Source: Bacteroides thetaiotaomicron VPI-5482 (lineage in GTDB: Bacteria; Bacteroidota; Bacteroidia; Bacteroidales; Bacteroidaceae). Taken from it: DNA of 64,000 nt. A program made the position numbers and the translations under genes. This document shows, piece after piece, positions 52,259-62,760 of this stretch. The stretch covers positions 1,860,001-1,924,000 of the forward strand of contig NC_004663.1 in assembly GCF_000011065.1 (NCBI RefSeq), given 5' to 3'. The notes under the pieces are model-generated. The model was not told where the DNA came from. It saw only the letters and a program-made list of their open reading frames with translations, and did not search any database. Each line of letters starts with the position of its first letter. Position 1 is the stretch's first letter.

Positions 52259-53911
52259 TTACCAAACAAAGGTTTCCTTCGAAACGGTCTGATTTCCACA
52301 AGCATCCGTGACAGTCATTTCTACGGTATGCTTGCCGCCTTTCTTCACATGTTTCGGGTCAAGCACACATTCCCAGTAAGACTTTACAATATTGGGACGA
52401 CCGAAAAGTGCATATTCACCGTCAATCGTTCCCCGATAGGAAGCGATACCTGCTCCTTCATCTTTCAGCCGATAGACAATCTTTCCGTTTCGTCCCCACA
52501 AGTTCTTGTTAACAGGTATAATTTCCGGAGGAACAGTGTCCAAAGCAACCGTATATGTGCCCAGTTCACGAATAGATGCTTTCATAAATCCATCTTCGTA
52601 CTTCCCTCCTACGCTGTATTTAGTCCCTTTAGGGGTCACTCGCGCCACGTAATATTTCGTAGTGTCCGCCACTGGTTTGCGCCGCAATCCGATTCGCAAT
52701 TCACAGCTTGCATGTAGCGGGACCGGCTTATCATTCAACTGATAGGTAAATGCGACCGCTCCGCTATCCGCTTTTATCTGATATTGAAGAGGTACATTAT
52801 CATATAGCATTCCCTTCGGAACAACCAGACTCAACCCCGGTTCCTGCAGATAATTCGTCTTATCCCAGGCAAAGAAGTATTTTTCCCGATGATTCAATGG
52901 TTCAATCGGCTGTTTCTTGCCACGTACCGTAAAGTGATAGCGGGAAGTATTGCCAAAAGCATCTTTCAATGTATATTGAAACTGATAATCCCGTTCTTCG
53001 TCAATCGTTACCAAACCACGGTTATCGTTCGAGGCTTTCAACAACCGTAATGTATTTCCGGGATCAATAAAGGATTTCATGTACTGCCCATACGTCCAGG
53101 AGTTTATCATTCGGTTTTCTTCCTGCGAAAAGCGGTCTACGGTGCTACGGAACACTTCTGTACCATCTACTGTAAGTACTACGGAATACACTCCATAATG
53201 ATTATTTACCCCGTCCATGTAGTCATACGCTTTGATACCTGTGCCGATTACCCCCCATGCTTCCACCGGATGTTCACTGTTCGGCAGAATCGTTTTATTT
53301 TCCTGACTTCCACTGACCACTCCTTTGCCAAGCTGCGGAAAAAGCATGATTCCATCCGCTTTCGGGGCACGTGTATCTTTCAGATTCTTTTTAAAGAAAG
53401 GCATAGGATCGATATAGTCTCCCGTCTCCGTCTCGAACACATCCAGATGAAGATGCGGTCCGAATGAGTATCCGGTATTCCCACTCAACGCAATCCGCTG
53501 TCCGGCTTTCACCGGATATTCATCGGGTTCGGGGATGATTTCTACTTCCCAGTTCTCATTTTCATATTGAAGTTTCTTTACCCTTTCGGCAATAGGAGAC
53601 AGAAAAGCGCTCAAATGGCGGTTGATAGTGGAATAGCCGTTGTGATAGCAGACGTCAAGCACATACCCCGAACCATTGGTAACACGTATACGTGAGATAT
53701 ACCCGTCAGCAAGTGCCCGAACCGGTTTGCCGATTGTTCCTCCCGTCTTAAAATCTAATCCGCCATGAAAGTGATTGGAACGAATTTCTCCGAAGTTTCC
53801 ACTCAATGTAAGGGGAAAGTCGAAAGGTGGCACAAAGGCAGCCTGCTTTTTTTCCTGTGCATACCCCTCCACGCAACAGGCCAATAATAAAGCAGCAATA
53901 TATCTTTTCAT
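52259..53911 (-). CDS. M23 family metallopeptidase
   Basis: A 550-residue exported protein (MKRYIAALLLACCVEGYAQ). Residues about 30-170 are the LytM/M23 domain: NHFHGGLDFKTGGTIGKPVRA (first His and Asp zinc ligands) and GPHLHLDVFE (HxH). The C-terminal 380 residues are Ig-like beta domains. The start is the ATG at 53911; a longer frame to 53947 would add a Lys-rich stretch before the signal peptide. It cuts peptidoglycan cross-links, or controls enzymes that do. The C69 dipeptidase gene follows 20 bases downstream and could be co-transcribed. Confidence 0.88.
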   Translation of the reverse strand: MKRYIAALLLACCVEGYAQEKKQAAFVPPFDFPLTLSGNFGEIRSNHFHGGLDFKTGGTIGKPVRALADGYISRIRVTNGSGYVLDVCYHNGYSTINRHLSAFLSPIAERVKKLQYENENWEVEIIPEPDEYPVKAGQRIALSGNTGYSFGPHLHLDVFETETGDYIDPMPFFKKNLKDTRAPKADGIMLFPQLGKGVVSGSQENKTILPNSEHPVEAWGVIGTGIKAYDYMDGVNNHYGVYSVVLTVDGTEVFRSTVDRFSQEENRMINSWTYGQYMKSFIDPGNTLRLLKASNDNRGLVTIDEERDYQFQYTLKDAFGNTSRYHFTVRGKKQPIEPLNHREKYFFAWDKTNYLQEPGLSLVVPKGMLYDNVPLQYQIKADSGAVAFTYQLNDKPVPLHASCELRIGLRRKPVADTTKYYVARVTPKGTKYSVGGKYEDGFMKASIRELGTYTVALDTVPPEIIPVNKNLWGRNGKIVYRLKDEGAGIASYRGTIDGEYALFGRPNIVKSYWECVLDPKHVKKGGKHTVEMTVTDACGNQTVSKETFVW

Positions 53912-54063
53912 TATCTTCTTCACTTTTTTACTCCTGCAAATGTACATTATTCCAACTAGATTACGAAATATCCGGGAAGAATGATAGCAGATGAACCTAG
54001 TTAATAATTCCTTTTATTATTATATTCGCAACTAAACTGTAATCATTATATTATTAATATTAT

Positions 54064-54071
54064 TACTTTTG
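54064..54071 (+). promoter_or_regulatory. Promoter -7 element of the metalloprotease-SusCD operon
   Basis: TACTTTTG followed by C, 38 bases before the ATG at 54110. The upstream sequence is very AT-rich, and no -33 TTTG stands out. Confidence 0.5.
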
Positions 54072-54109
54072 CGGCTGTTTTTAATAATAATTAAAAGTAA
54101 AAGGACTTA

Positions 54110-56740
54110 ATGAGAATGTATGTAAAGGTAATGGCAGCGGTCATTGCATGTATATTGCTGAGTGGAGAAGCGTACTCAGCACTTGCAACTACCCCTGCTA
54201 CAGAAAATCTGAGTTGGTTCAAAAAGAAAAAGAAAAAAAATTCAGAAGAAGAGAGAGTAAAAAGCGACTACGAGAAATTAGTGGAAGGCAGCAGTGTTAA
54301 AAAAGGGATGTTTGCCGTTTATCAAAAAAAGAACGATTATTATTTTGAGGTTCCCACATCATTGCTAGGGCGCGATTTACTTGTTGTCAACAAGTTACAA
54401 CGAGTACCGGCTGAATTGAACGATGCTGGAGTAAACCGGGGTGTAAATTATGAAAATCAAATGATTTGCATGGAATGGGACAAAGCAACCGGGAAACTGA
54501 TGTTCCGCCAACAACGCCCGTTACCTCTGGCTCCTCAGACGGATGCTATTTTCCGTTCGGTTAAGGACAATTTTATATCACCGCTTATTGCCGCATTCAA
54601 GATAGAGGCTGTCAATCAGGACTCTACAGCATTGGTGATCAAGATCAACGACATCTATGACGGTACGGAAACCAGCATTAATAATGTATTTACCAATATC
54701 AATCTGGGAACATCGGCTATTAAAAATCTATCACGTATCTTATCCGTGAAATCCTTTCCGAACAATGTAGTTGCCACTTCCGAGCTAACTACTAAAGTGA
54801 CGGAAGGAACAACAAGCGTATATGTAACGGTAGAAGTCAGTTCTTCTATCCTTCTGCTACCTGAAACTCCAATGATGGGACGTTTTGATAATCAGAAAAT
54901 AGGTTATTTCACCAATCCGCTATTGAGTTTCAGCGATGCACAGCAAAGAACGGATAAAAAGCAGTTTATCACCCGTTGGCGTATGGAACCCAAACCGGAA
55001 GACCGGGAGGCTTACCTGAAAGGAAAGGTGGTAGAACCCGCCAAACCAATCGTATTCTATATTGACAATTCCACACCTTATCAATGGCGCAAATATATAA
55101 AAAGAGGTATTGAAGACTGGCAGATCGCTTTTGAAAAAGCCGGATTCAAGAATGCAATCATCGCCATTGAAGTTACCGATAGTATGGAAATAGATATGGA
55201 TGACGTGAACTATTCCGTACTGACCTACGCAGCTTCAGAAAAGAAGAATGCGATGGGACCTTCTTTGTTAGACCCCCGTTCCGGAGAGATTCTGGAAGCA
55301 GACATCATGTGGTGGCACAATGTGCTCTCTATGGTAAGCGAATGGATTACAGTACAGACCGGAACTGTTTGCCCGGAAGCACGCAGCGTGCAGTTGCCGG
55401 ATTCACTATTGGGTGATGCTATCCGCTTTGTTGCCTGCCACGAGGTAGGGCACTCTTTGGGATTGCGTCACAACATGATGGGATCGGCAGCGTTCCCAAC
55501 TGATTCCTTACGTTCCGCAACGTTCACTTCCCGATTAAATTCCACCGCTTCTTCTATTATGGACTATGCCCGCTTCAACTACATAGCCCAACCGGGAGAT
55601 GGCGTGAAGGTTCTTTCCCCGCATATCGGTCCTTACGATATCTTTGCCATCGAATATGGATATCGCTGGTACGGAAAAAATAGTCCGGAAGAAGAAAAAG
55701 ATATCTTATTTGATTTCCTGAGCAAGCATACCGACCGTCTTTATAAATATAGTGAAGCACAGGATGTACGTGATGCCGTTGATCCACGTGCACAGAATGA
55801 AGATTTAGGCGATGATCCCGTACGTTCTTCCTTACTTGGCATTGACAACCTGAAACGCATCGTTCCGCAAATCCTTCAATGGACTACTACCGGAGAAAAA
55901 GGGCAGACTTACGAAGAAGCCTCACGCCTCTATTACGCAATTATCAATCAATGGAACAACTATCTGTATCACGTACTGGCCAACATTGGTGGCATCTATA
56001 TCGAAAATACAGTCATAGGAGATGGTGTACAGACCTACACATTCGTTGAGAAAGAGAAGCAACAGGCTTCCTTGAAGTTTCTGACAGATGAAGTACTGAC
56101 TTATCCTAAATGGTTGTTCGATACGGAAGTAGGAAAATATACCTATTTGCTCCGTAACACCCCGGTTGGACAACAAGAAAACGCCCCGACGCAGATACTG
56201 AAGAATGCACAAGCCTACATCCTTTGGGACTTGCTTGGCAACACCCGTCTGATGCGTATGATTGAAAATGAATCAGTCAATGGAAAAAAAGCGTTTACCG
56301 TAGTGGAACTAATGGACGGACTCCACAAGAATATTTTCGGCATTACCGAACGAGGAGGTATTCCCAATGTGATGGAACGCTCTTTGCAAAAAAACTTTCT
56401 GGATGCATTACTCACAGCTGCCGCAGAGCCCGAAGCTGTGAAAATCAATAAAAAGATTGCAGACGATCATTTCTTGCTCGATCATGCCACTCCTTTCTGC
56501 AGCTGCTATGCGGCCGAACAACGTTCGCTCCGACAGGAAGATAAAATGGGAGCTCACCGAGTTCTCAACTTCTACGGCAGCCAACTGAATCGTATCTCGG
56601 ATGCAATATCCGTGAAACGCGGAGAGTTACTGCGGATTAAGAAATTATTGCAGAGCCGCCTCGGAACGTCTGATACAGCAACACGTTATCATTACGAAGA
56701 TATGATTTTACGTATCAATACAGCTTTAGGTATTAAATAA
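54110..56740 (+). CDS. Zinc-dependent metalloprotease (DUF5117/DUF4953 type)
   Basis: An 876-residue exported protein. After the signal peptide comes a Lys-rich linker, then the DUF5118/DUF5117-type N-terminal region. The zinc site is HEVGHSLGLRHN (His444, Glu445, His448, His454), and SSIMDYARFNY supplies the Met-turn, as in metzincins. The C-terminal region is helical. It starts an operon with the SusC-like (33 bases later) and SusD-like genes. Inference: it digests proteins or peptides imported by, or presented to, the pair. Its own target is unknown. Confidence 0.88.
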   Translation: MRMYVKVMAAVIACILLSGEAYSALATTPATENLSWFKKKKKKNSEEERVKSDYEKLVEGSSVKKGMFAVYQKKNDYYFEVPTSLLGRDLLVVNKLQRVPAELNDAGVNRGVNYENQMICMEWDKATGKLMFRQQRPLPLAPQTDAIFRSVKDNFISPLIAAFKIEAVNQDSTALVIKINDIYDGTETSINNVFTNINLGTSAIKNLSRILSVKSFPNNVVATSELTTKVTEGTTSVYVTVEVSSSILLLPETPMMGRFDNQKIGYFTNPLLSFSDAQQRTDKKQFITRWRMEPKPEDREAYLKGKVVEPAKPIVFYIDNSTPYQWRKYIKRGIEDWQIAFEKAGFKNAIIAIEVTDSMEIDMDDVNYSVLTYAASEKKNAMGPSLLDPRSGEILEADIMWWHNVLSMVSEWITVQTGTVCPEARSVQLPDSLLGDAIRFVACHEVGHSLGLRHNMMGSAAFPTDSLRSATFTSRLNSTASSIMDYARFNYIAQPGDGVKVLSPHIGPYDIFAIEYGYRWYGKNSPEEEKDILFDFLSKHTDRLYKYSEAQDVRDAVDPRAQNEDLGDDPVRSSLLGIDNLKRIVPQILQWTTTGEKGQTYEEASRLYYAIINQWNNYLYHVLANIGGIYIENTVIGDGVQTYTFVEKEKQQASLKFLTDEVLTYPKWLFDTEVGKYTYLLRNTPVGQQENAPTQILKNAQAYILWDLLGNTRLMRMIENESVNGKKAFTVVELMDGLHKNIFGITERGGIPNVMERSLQKNFLDALLTAAAEPEAVKINKKIADDHFLLDHATPFCSCYAAEQRSLRQEDKMGAHRVLNFYGSQLNRISDAISVKRGELLRIKKLLQSRLGTSDTATRYHYEDMILRINTALGIK

Positions 56741-56773
56741 TTCGATTCAATCACTTACGTTTATTTACAATTA

Positions 56774-59700
56774 ATGAATAAAAAACATCTTTGCATTATT
56801 ATATGCTTCCTTGTTAACGCACTGGCAATGGCCAGTGCGGCTAATCGCACTATCACCGGGGTAGTAATCTCCGGTGAAGATAACGAACCGTTGATTGGTG
56901 CTTCGGTCTACGTTCATACGGATGAACTGAAAAAGGCAGGAGCATCCCAGACATCGCTAGGTACTATTACAGATATCGATGGTAAATTCTCTCTTTCCGT
57001 TCCGGATAAAGTAACCCGTATTCATTGTAGCTACATCGGATTTGAAGAACAAGTTATAGTTCTTCAGGGCGACAAAAAAAGCTACCGAATCGTACTTCAA
57101 ACTTCAGCACATACATTGGGAGATGTAGTTGTAACAGGATATCAAACCCTAGAACGTAGAAAATTAACAGCTGCGATCTCTAAAGTTGAAGTTTCGGATG
57201 CTATGGTAGGTGCTGCAAAAAGTATTGACCAGGCGCTGACAGGTCAAATAGCCGGTGTATCCGTAACAAACACTTCCGGTGCACCAGGATCACCTGCCAA
57301 AATTCGTATTCGTGGTACTGCATCAATGAACGGAACACAAGACCCATTGTGGGTACTGGATGGAATTCCTCTGGAAGGAACAGATATTCCCAAAATGGAC
57401 AATAAATCTTCTGATAATGATATTGTCAACATCGGTCAATCATCAATCGCCGGATTAAGTCCAAACGATATCGAAAGCATTACCATACTGAAAGATGCAG
57501 CAGCAACCGCCATTTATGGTGCTCGCGCTGCTAATGGTGTAATTGTAGTTACTACAAAAAGAGGTAAAACAGGAAAGCCTGTTGTCAATTTTAATACAAA
57601 ATTAACCTATACTCCTAATTTGGAGACCTCCCGCCTTAATCTCCTAAATTCTGAGGAAAAAGTAAACTTGGAACTTCAAATGATGAAAGAAGCACCTTTC
57701 AATAAATGGGGATTTTATCCGATACCTGTATATTCAGAAAAAGGAGGAGTAGCGGCTATATTAAAACAATACAATCTAATGGATATTTATCGGGAGAAAG
57801 GCTGGGAAGGGCTTACTCCTGAAGCTCAAAACGCAATCAACCGTTTAAAAAGTATTAATACTGATTGGAATGATATACTATTCAGAGATGCCATTACTCA
57901 AGAATATAATATCAGCATTTCCGGAGGTAGCGAAAAGGTGACTTATTATAACTCCCTTGGCTACACTCTCGAAAACGGGAATATTCCGGGAGTAAGCTTA
58001 AGTCGTTTTAATCTGACGAGCAAAACTTCTTATCAAATCAATAAATTACTGAAAGTAGGTGTTTCTATTTTTGCAAATAGACGTAAAAACACCACTTTTC
58101 TGACAGATACCTATGGGCTTACTAACCCTGTCTATTATTCCCGTATTGCCAATCCTTATTTCGAACCATTCGACAATAATAACAATTACCTGTATGATTA
58201 CGATGTCGTAACAGGTAGCATACCCGATCTTTTACAAGGATATAATATTCTGGAAGAACGTGAAAATACCAGTAATAAATCAGTTACTACCGCTATTAAT
58301 AGTATTTTCGATATAGAACTTCGCTTTAACGACCAGTGGAAAGTTACTTCACAAGTCGGTGTACAATGGGATCAACTATCCCGGGAAGAATATGCCGGTA
58401 CTAACAGTTTCAATCTGCGTAACCAACGTGAAAACTCTGCATATTACAAAGGAAACGACCGTATATATCTCATACCGGAAGGCGGGATGCTCAAATCGAC
58501 CAATTCTACGACTTCCCAAATTACATGGAAAGTTCAGGGTGAATACAAGAACACATTCAATGACATCCACAATATACAAATAATGGCGGGATCAGAAATC
58601 CGTAAAAATTGGTACGAAAATCAAGCATCTACCGGATATGGATATGACCCAAAAACATTAACGTTCAAAAACCTAGAATTCAGAGATTCCAAACAAGCCA
58701 ATGAATGGAAATTAAAGACCAAAAGTTTTAAGGAAAATGCTTTTGCGTCTTTCTACGCCAATGGTTCTTACACACTGATGGATTGCTACACTCTGGGAGG
58801 TAGCGTCCGCATGGATGGCTCCGATCTCTTCGGTGTAGATAAAAAATATCGTTATTTACCTATTTACTCAGTCAGTGGACTGTGGCGTATCTCAAACGAA
58901 CCGTTAATTAATCAGTTCAAATGGATTGATAACCTTGCTCTCCGTTTGTCTTATGGTTTACAAGGGAACATTGACAAAAACACTTCACCCTTTATCGTTG
59001 GTACTTATGGAAATATAAGTATCTTGCCCGGTTCAAATGAAGAGAGCATCACTATCAATAGTGCTCCGAACAGTAAATTACGCTGGGAAAAAACAGCCTC
59101 TTATAATACCGGAATAGATTTCTCTGTATTTAATCAGGCTATCAACCTAAGTGTAGACTATTATTACAGAAAAGGCACCGATCTCATTGGTAACAAAATG
59201 CTACCATTGGAAAATGGATTTACCAGTATGGCTGTCAACTGGGCAAGTATGAAGAATCAAGGTATCGAAATAAACTTGCAAACACGTAACATTGCAACTA
59301 AAGATTTCTCATGGTATACTTCATTTAACTTTGCATACAACAAAAATAAGGTTTTGAAAGTGATGACTGAAAAGGATCAAGTAACTCCAAGTCTGGAAGG
59401 GTATCCGGTTGGCGCTATTTTCACCCTAAAAACCAAAGGGATAAAATCAGAGACAGGACAGATATACATTGAAAATAAAGATGGAGAAGCTGTCACTATT
59501 GAGGAGCTATTCCAAATGGCAGACAAAGGAAATTTAGACGGAGAATACAGCATTGGCGTAGATAAAGAAACAGAGAGAGGTTTTTATAGTTATGCCGGAA
59601 CGTCCGATGCTCCCTACACCGGAGGATTCATGAATACATTTAATTACCGTAACTGGGAACTGAACTTAAATTTCTCCTATAACTTAGGTGCACATGTAAA

Positions 59701-60118
59701 AACAGATCCTACTTATTACATAGCAGATCCCGATCCGGGACGCAATATGAATAGAGATATATTGGATAGATGGACGCCAGAAAATAAAAACGGAAAGTTT
59801 CCTGCATTAACTAGCCTAAATACTAATCCGGCTGACTATTATTTATTCAGCACTCGGAGAGATCTCTACAAATCGCTGGATATATGGGTCAAAAAGTTAA
59901 GTTACATACGTTTACAGAACATACGCCTGGCCTATCATTTTCCTTCCGAGTGGCTGCATAAACTAAACATCGGTGGAGCAACTGTAGGTTTGGAAGCACG
60001 AAATCTCTTTGTTTTTGGTTCCAGTTACAAAAACTACATGGATCCGGAGTCAATGAGCAATCTTTATTCAACGCCGGTTCCTAAATCAGTTACTTTCAAT
60101 CTAAGTCTTAACTTTTAA
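56774..60118 (+). CDS. SusC/RagA family TonB-dependent outer-membrane transporter
   Basis: A 1114-residue transporter: signal peptide (ends MASA), a carboxypeptidase-regulatory-like domain (about 25-112; ITGVVISGEDNEPLIGASVYV), a TonB box region (LGDVVVTGYQTLERR), the plug domain (IAGVSVTNTSGAPGSPAKIRIRG, ILKDAAATAIYGARAANGVIVVTTK), and a 22-strand-type barrel ending VTFNLSLNF. It imports a large substrate captured by the SusD-like lipoprotein encoded next. With a protease gene first and no glycoside hydrolase in the operon, peptides are a more likely substrate than glycans. Confidence 0.93.
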   Translation: MNKKHLCIIICFLVNALAMASAANRTITGVVISGEDNEPLIGASVYVHTDELKKAGASQTSLGTITDIDGKFSLSVPDKVTRIHCSYIGFEEQVIVLQGDKKSYRIVLQTSAHTLGDVVVTGYQTLERRKLTAAISKVEVSDAMVGAAKSIDQALTGQIAGVSVTNTSGAPGSPAKIRIRGTASMNGTQDPLWVLDGIPLEGTDIPKMDNKSSDNDIVNIGQSSIAGLSPNDIESITILKDAAATAIYGARAANGVIVVTTKRGKTGKPVVNFNTKLTYTPNLETSRLNLLNSEEKVNLELQMMKEAPFNKWGFYPIPVYSEKGGVAAILKQYNLMDIYREKGWEGLTPEAQNAINRLKSINTDWNDILFRDAITQEYNISISGGSEKVTYYNSLGYTLENGNIPGVSLSRFNLTSKTSYQINKLLKVGVSIFANRRKNTTFLTDTYGLTNPVYYSRIANPYFEPFDNNNNYLYDYDVVTGSIPDLLQGYNILEERENTSNKSVTTAINSIFDIELRFNDQWKVTSQVGVQWDQLSREEYAGTNSFNLRNQRENSAYYKGNDRIYLIPEGGMLKSTNSTTSQITWKVQGEYKNTFNDIHNIQIMAGSEIRKNWYENQASTGYGYDPKTLTFKNLEFRDSKQANEWKLKTKSFKENAFASFYANGSYTLMDCYTLGGSVRMDGSDLFGVDKKYRYLPIYSVSGLWRISNEPLINQFKWIDNLALRLSYGLQGNIDKNTSPFIVGTYGNISILPGSNEESITINSAPNSKLRWEKTASYNTGIDFSVFNQAINLSVDYYYRKGTDLIGNKMLPLENGFTSMAVNWASMKNQGIEINLQTRNIATKDFSWYTSFNFAYNKNKVLKVMTEKDQVTPSLEGYPVGAIFTLKTKGIKSETGQIYIENKDGEAVTIEELFQMADKGNLDGEYSIGVDKETERGFYSYAGTSDAPYTGGFMNTFNYRNWELNLNFSYNLGAHVKTDPTYYIADPDPGRNMNRDILDRWTPENKNGKFPALTSLNTNPADYYLFSTRRDLYKSLDIWVKKLSYIRLQNIRLAYHFPSEWLHKLNIGGATVGLEARNLFVFGSSYKNYMDPESMSNLYSTPVPKSVTFNLSLNF

Positions 60119-60133
60119 ACAAGAAAAATATAT

Positions 60134-61462
60134 ATGATCAAAAAAATATATTTCATAATGGTTGTCATAGGAAGCATCCTGCTATCTTCATGTGACAGCT
60201 ACCTGGATATTCAACCTGTAGGACAAGTAATCCCTACTACACTAACAGAATATCGTGCTTTACTGACTACCGCTTACGGACTAAAACTCATCGACAAATC
60301 CGTCACTGAATTTCGCACAGACATAGCTATGGTAACAGATAACAGTAATTCTCAAAATTTCTACTCAGAGATTGAAAAGTGGAATGATATGAGTCCCAAA
60401 GATGGAACCCGGGAATTTGGCTGGGCAGTATATTATAGTGTGATTTATTATGCAAATGCTATAATAGCAAATAAAGATAATATAAAAGAAGGCAGTCAGG
60501 AAGACATTGATCAACTCGTTGGAGAAGCTTATTTATTAAGAGGTTACATGCACTTTATTCTTGCTAACCTATATGGACAACCTTATACTAAAGAGGGAGC
60601 ACCAGAGACCAAATCCATTCCCATAAAATGGGACCTTGATCTAGAAGTGGTACTGCCACGAAACACCGTAAAAGAGGTCTATACTGCTATTCTATCCGAC
60701 ATAGAATCGGCCCGCGGCTTAATGCATCAAAAAGAATGGGAAGCCGTATATGCTTACCGCTTCTCCACCCTATCTGTGGATGCAATGGAATCACGTGTAC
60801 GCCTGTACATGGGAAACTGGAAAGAAGCCTATGATGCGGCAGAACGCATATTAGTTCAAAAATCCACATTAGAAGACCTCAATGATCCGGAAGCCAAACT
60901 TCCCAATAATTATACATCAGCAGAAATGATTACTGCTTATGAGTTTTTCAATGATGACGTTACTTCAGCATCCATATTGATACCTGCGTTCATGGAAAAA
61001 TATGATGCTAATAAGGATCTCCGCCGGAACAAATACTATAGTTTAAGTGGAGATAAGTACATCTCGAAAAAAAGCGGAAAAGCAGAGCATAACTGTACTT
61101 TCCGTACAGGAGAAATTTATTTGAACGCTGCCGAAGCAGCTGCACAAATGAATAAATTGCCCGAAGCTCGTACCCGCCTGCTACAATTGATGGAAAAGCG
61201 ATACACTCCGGAAGGTTATGCAGAAAAGAAAAAAGCTGTGGACGCTATGAATCAAGCAGATTTAATTAAAGAAATTCTGGAAGAACGGGCTCTTGAACTT
61301 GCTTTCGAAGGTCATCGTTGGTTCGATCTACGTCGTACCACCCGTCCACGAATTGAAAAAGTGTTGAACGGACAAGCTTATCTATTAGAACAAGATGATT
61401 CACGTTATACACTACGCATTCCACAAAGTGCTATTGCTGCAAATCCGGGTTTATTAAATTGA
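60134..61462 (+). CDS. SusD/RagB family nutrient-binding lipoprotein
   Basis: A 442-residue surface lipoprotein with a lipobox (LLSSC, Cys20) and the SusD helical repeats: YANAIIANKDNI, LVGEAYLLRGYMHFILANLYGQPYT and, near the C-terminus, ILEERALELAFEGHRWFDLRRT and RYTLRIPQSAIAANPGL. It forms the lid of the SusC-like transporter encoded 16 bases upstream. It is on the short side for the family. The terminator at 61495 closes the operon. Confidence 0.92.
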   Translation: MIKKIYFIMVVIGSILLSSCDSYLDIQPVGQVIPTTLTEYRALLTTAYGLKLIDKSVTEFRTDIAMVTDNSNSQNFYSEIEKWNDMSPKDGTREFGWAVYYSVIYYANAIIANKDNIKEGSQEDIDQLVGEAYLLRGYMHFILANLYGQPYTKEGAPETKSIPIKWDLDLEVVLPRNTVKEVYTAILSDIESARGLMHQKEWEAVYAYRFSTLSVDAMESRVRLYMGNWKEAYDAAERILVQKSTLEDLNDPEAKLPNNYTSAEMITAYEFFNDDVTSASILIPAFMEKYDANKDLRRNKYYSLSGDKYISKKSGKAEHNCTFRTGEIYLNAAEAAAQMNKLPEARTRLLQLMEKRYTPEGYAEKKKAVDAMNQADLIKEILEERALELAFEGHRWFDLRRTTRPRIEKVLNGQAYLLEQDDSRYTLRIPQSAIAANPGLLN

Positions 61463-61494
61463 CCGAATTATATATAAGCATTCTGCTCTTAAAC

Positions 61495-61528
61495 ATCCCC
61501 TTGCGAATAACAACGTAAGGGGATTTTT
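61495..61528 (+). terminator. Terminator of the metalloprotease-SusCD operon
   Basis: An 11-bp stem with one G-T pair (ATCCCCTTGCG at 61495-61505, CGTAAGGGGAT at 61514-61524) followed by TTTT. Confidence 0.8.
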
Positions 61529-61567
61529 CGTACATTGGTCCATGTTAAACCTTTAATATATAACAAT

Positions 61568-62674
61568 ATGATCATCGGAGTACCCAAAGAAATCAAGAAC
61601 AACGAGAACCGGGTAGGCATGACACCTTCCGGAGTTGCCGAAGTTGTGAAGCAAGGTCACCAAGTATATATCCAGCATACGGCAGGTATCAATAGTGGTT
61701 TTCCGGATGAAGCATATCTGTCTGTCGGTGCACAGGTGCTTCCGACAATAGAAGATGTCTATGCCACAGCAGATATGATTGTAAAGGTTAAAGAGCCTAT
61801 CGCGCCCGAATACCATCTGATCAGAAAAGGACAGTTATTGTTCACTTACTTCCATTTTGCTTCCGATAAGGAACTGACTCTTGCCATGATTGACAATAAG
61901 TCGATCTGTCTGGCATACGAAACTGTAGAAAAGGAAGACCATTCATTACCCCTGCTTATCCCTATGAGTGAGGTAGCCGGACGCATGTCCATTCAGGAAG
62001 GAGCACGCTTTTTGGAAAAGCCGCAAGGAGGAAAAGGTATCCTTCTGGGAGGAGTCCCCGGTGTAAAGCCTGCCAAAGTATTGATTCTCGGAGGCGGTAT
62101 TGTCGGAAGTAATGCAGCGCAGATGGCTGCGGGAATGGGTGCGGATGTTACAGTTGCAGATATTAATCTGTCACGCCTGCGCTATCTCAGCGAGACATTA
62201 CCGAAAAATGTCAAGACGCTGTACGCATCCGAATTAAGGATAAAAAAGGAATTGCCGGATGTTGATCTGGTCATCGGTTCCGTGCTGATTCCGGGGGATA
62301 AAGCGCCTCATCTGATTACCCGAAATATACTTGCAATGATGCAGCCCGGTACGGTACTTGTGGATGTAGCGATAGATCAGGGAGGATGTTTCGAAACGTC
62401 ACACCCCACGACCCACAGTGCACCTACCTATGTGATAGACGGTATCGTTCATTATGCCGTAGCCAATATTCCGGGAGCTGTACCTTATACTTCTACGCTG
62501 GCTTTGACCAATGCTACTCTCCCTTATGTCATTGCTTTAGCAAATAAAGGATGGAAAAAAGCTTGTAAAGACGACCCGGCACTAGCACTCGGCTTGAATG
62601 TAGTGGAAGGAAAAGTGGTATATAAAGCAGTAGCGGATGTATTCGATCTAAAATATGAAAATATAAACCTATAA
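61568..62674 (+). CDS. ald: Alanine dehydrogenase
   Basis: A 368-residue NAD enzyme that interconverts L-alanine and pyruvate plus ammonia. IIGVPKEIKNNENRVGMTPSGVAEV at the N-terminus, KVKEPIAPEY (catalytic Lys), and the NAD site KVLILGGGIVGSNAAQMAAGMGADV are the family marks; DQGGCFETSHPTTH is also conserved. The start is the ATG at 61568; the longer frame from 61535 overlaps the upstream region near the terminator. It stands alone, with its own terminator. Confidence 0.93.
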   Translation: MIIGVPKEIKNNENRVGMTPSGVAEVVKQGHQVYIQHTAGINSGFPDEAYLSVGAQVLPTIEDVYATADMIVKVKEPIAPEYHLIRKGQLLFTYFHFASDKELTLAMIDNKSICLAYETVEKEDHSLPLLIPMSEVAGRMSIQEGARFLEKPQGGKGILLGGVPGVKPAKVLILGGGIVGSNAAQMAAGMGADVTVADINLSRLRYLSETLPKNVKTLYASELRIKKELPDVDLVIGSVLIPGDKAPHLITRNILAMMQPGTVLVDVAIDQGGCFETSHPTTHSAPTYVIDGIVHYAVANIPGAVPYTSTLALTNATLPYVIALANKGWKKACKDDPALALGLNVVEGKVVYKAVADVFDLKYENINL

Positions 62675-62706
62675 ATTGATTAAGCAGCCAACTTTCTGAA
62701 GTAGTA

Positions 62707-62760
62707 AAGTTCTGAAGTAGTCAGGTTTTCCAAACCCACTACTTCGGAACTTGTTTTTTT
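62707..62760 (+). terminator. Terminator of the alanine dehydrogenase gene
   Basis: A 15-bp stem with one mismatch or wobble (AAGTTCTGAAGTAGT at 62707-62721, ACTACTTCGGAACTT at 62738-62752) followed by GTTTTTTT. Confidence 0.85.
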
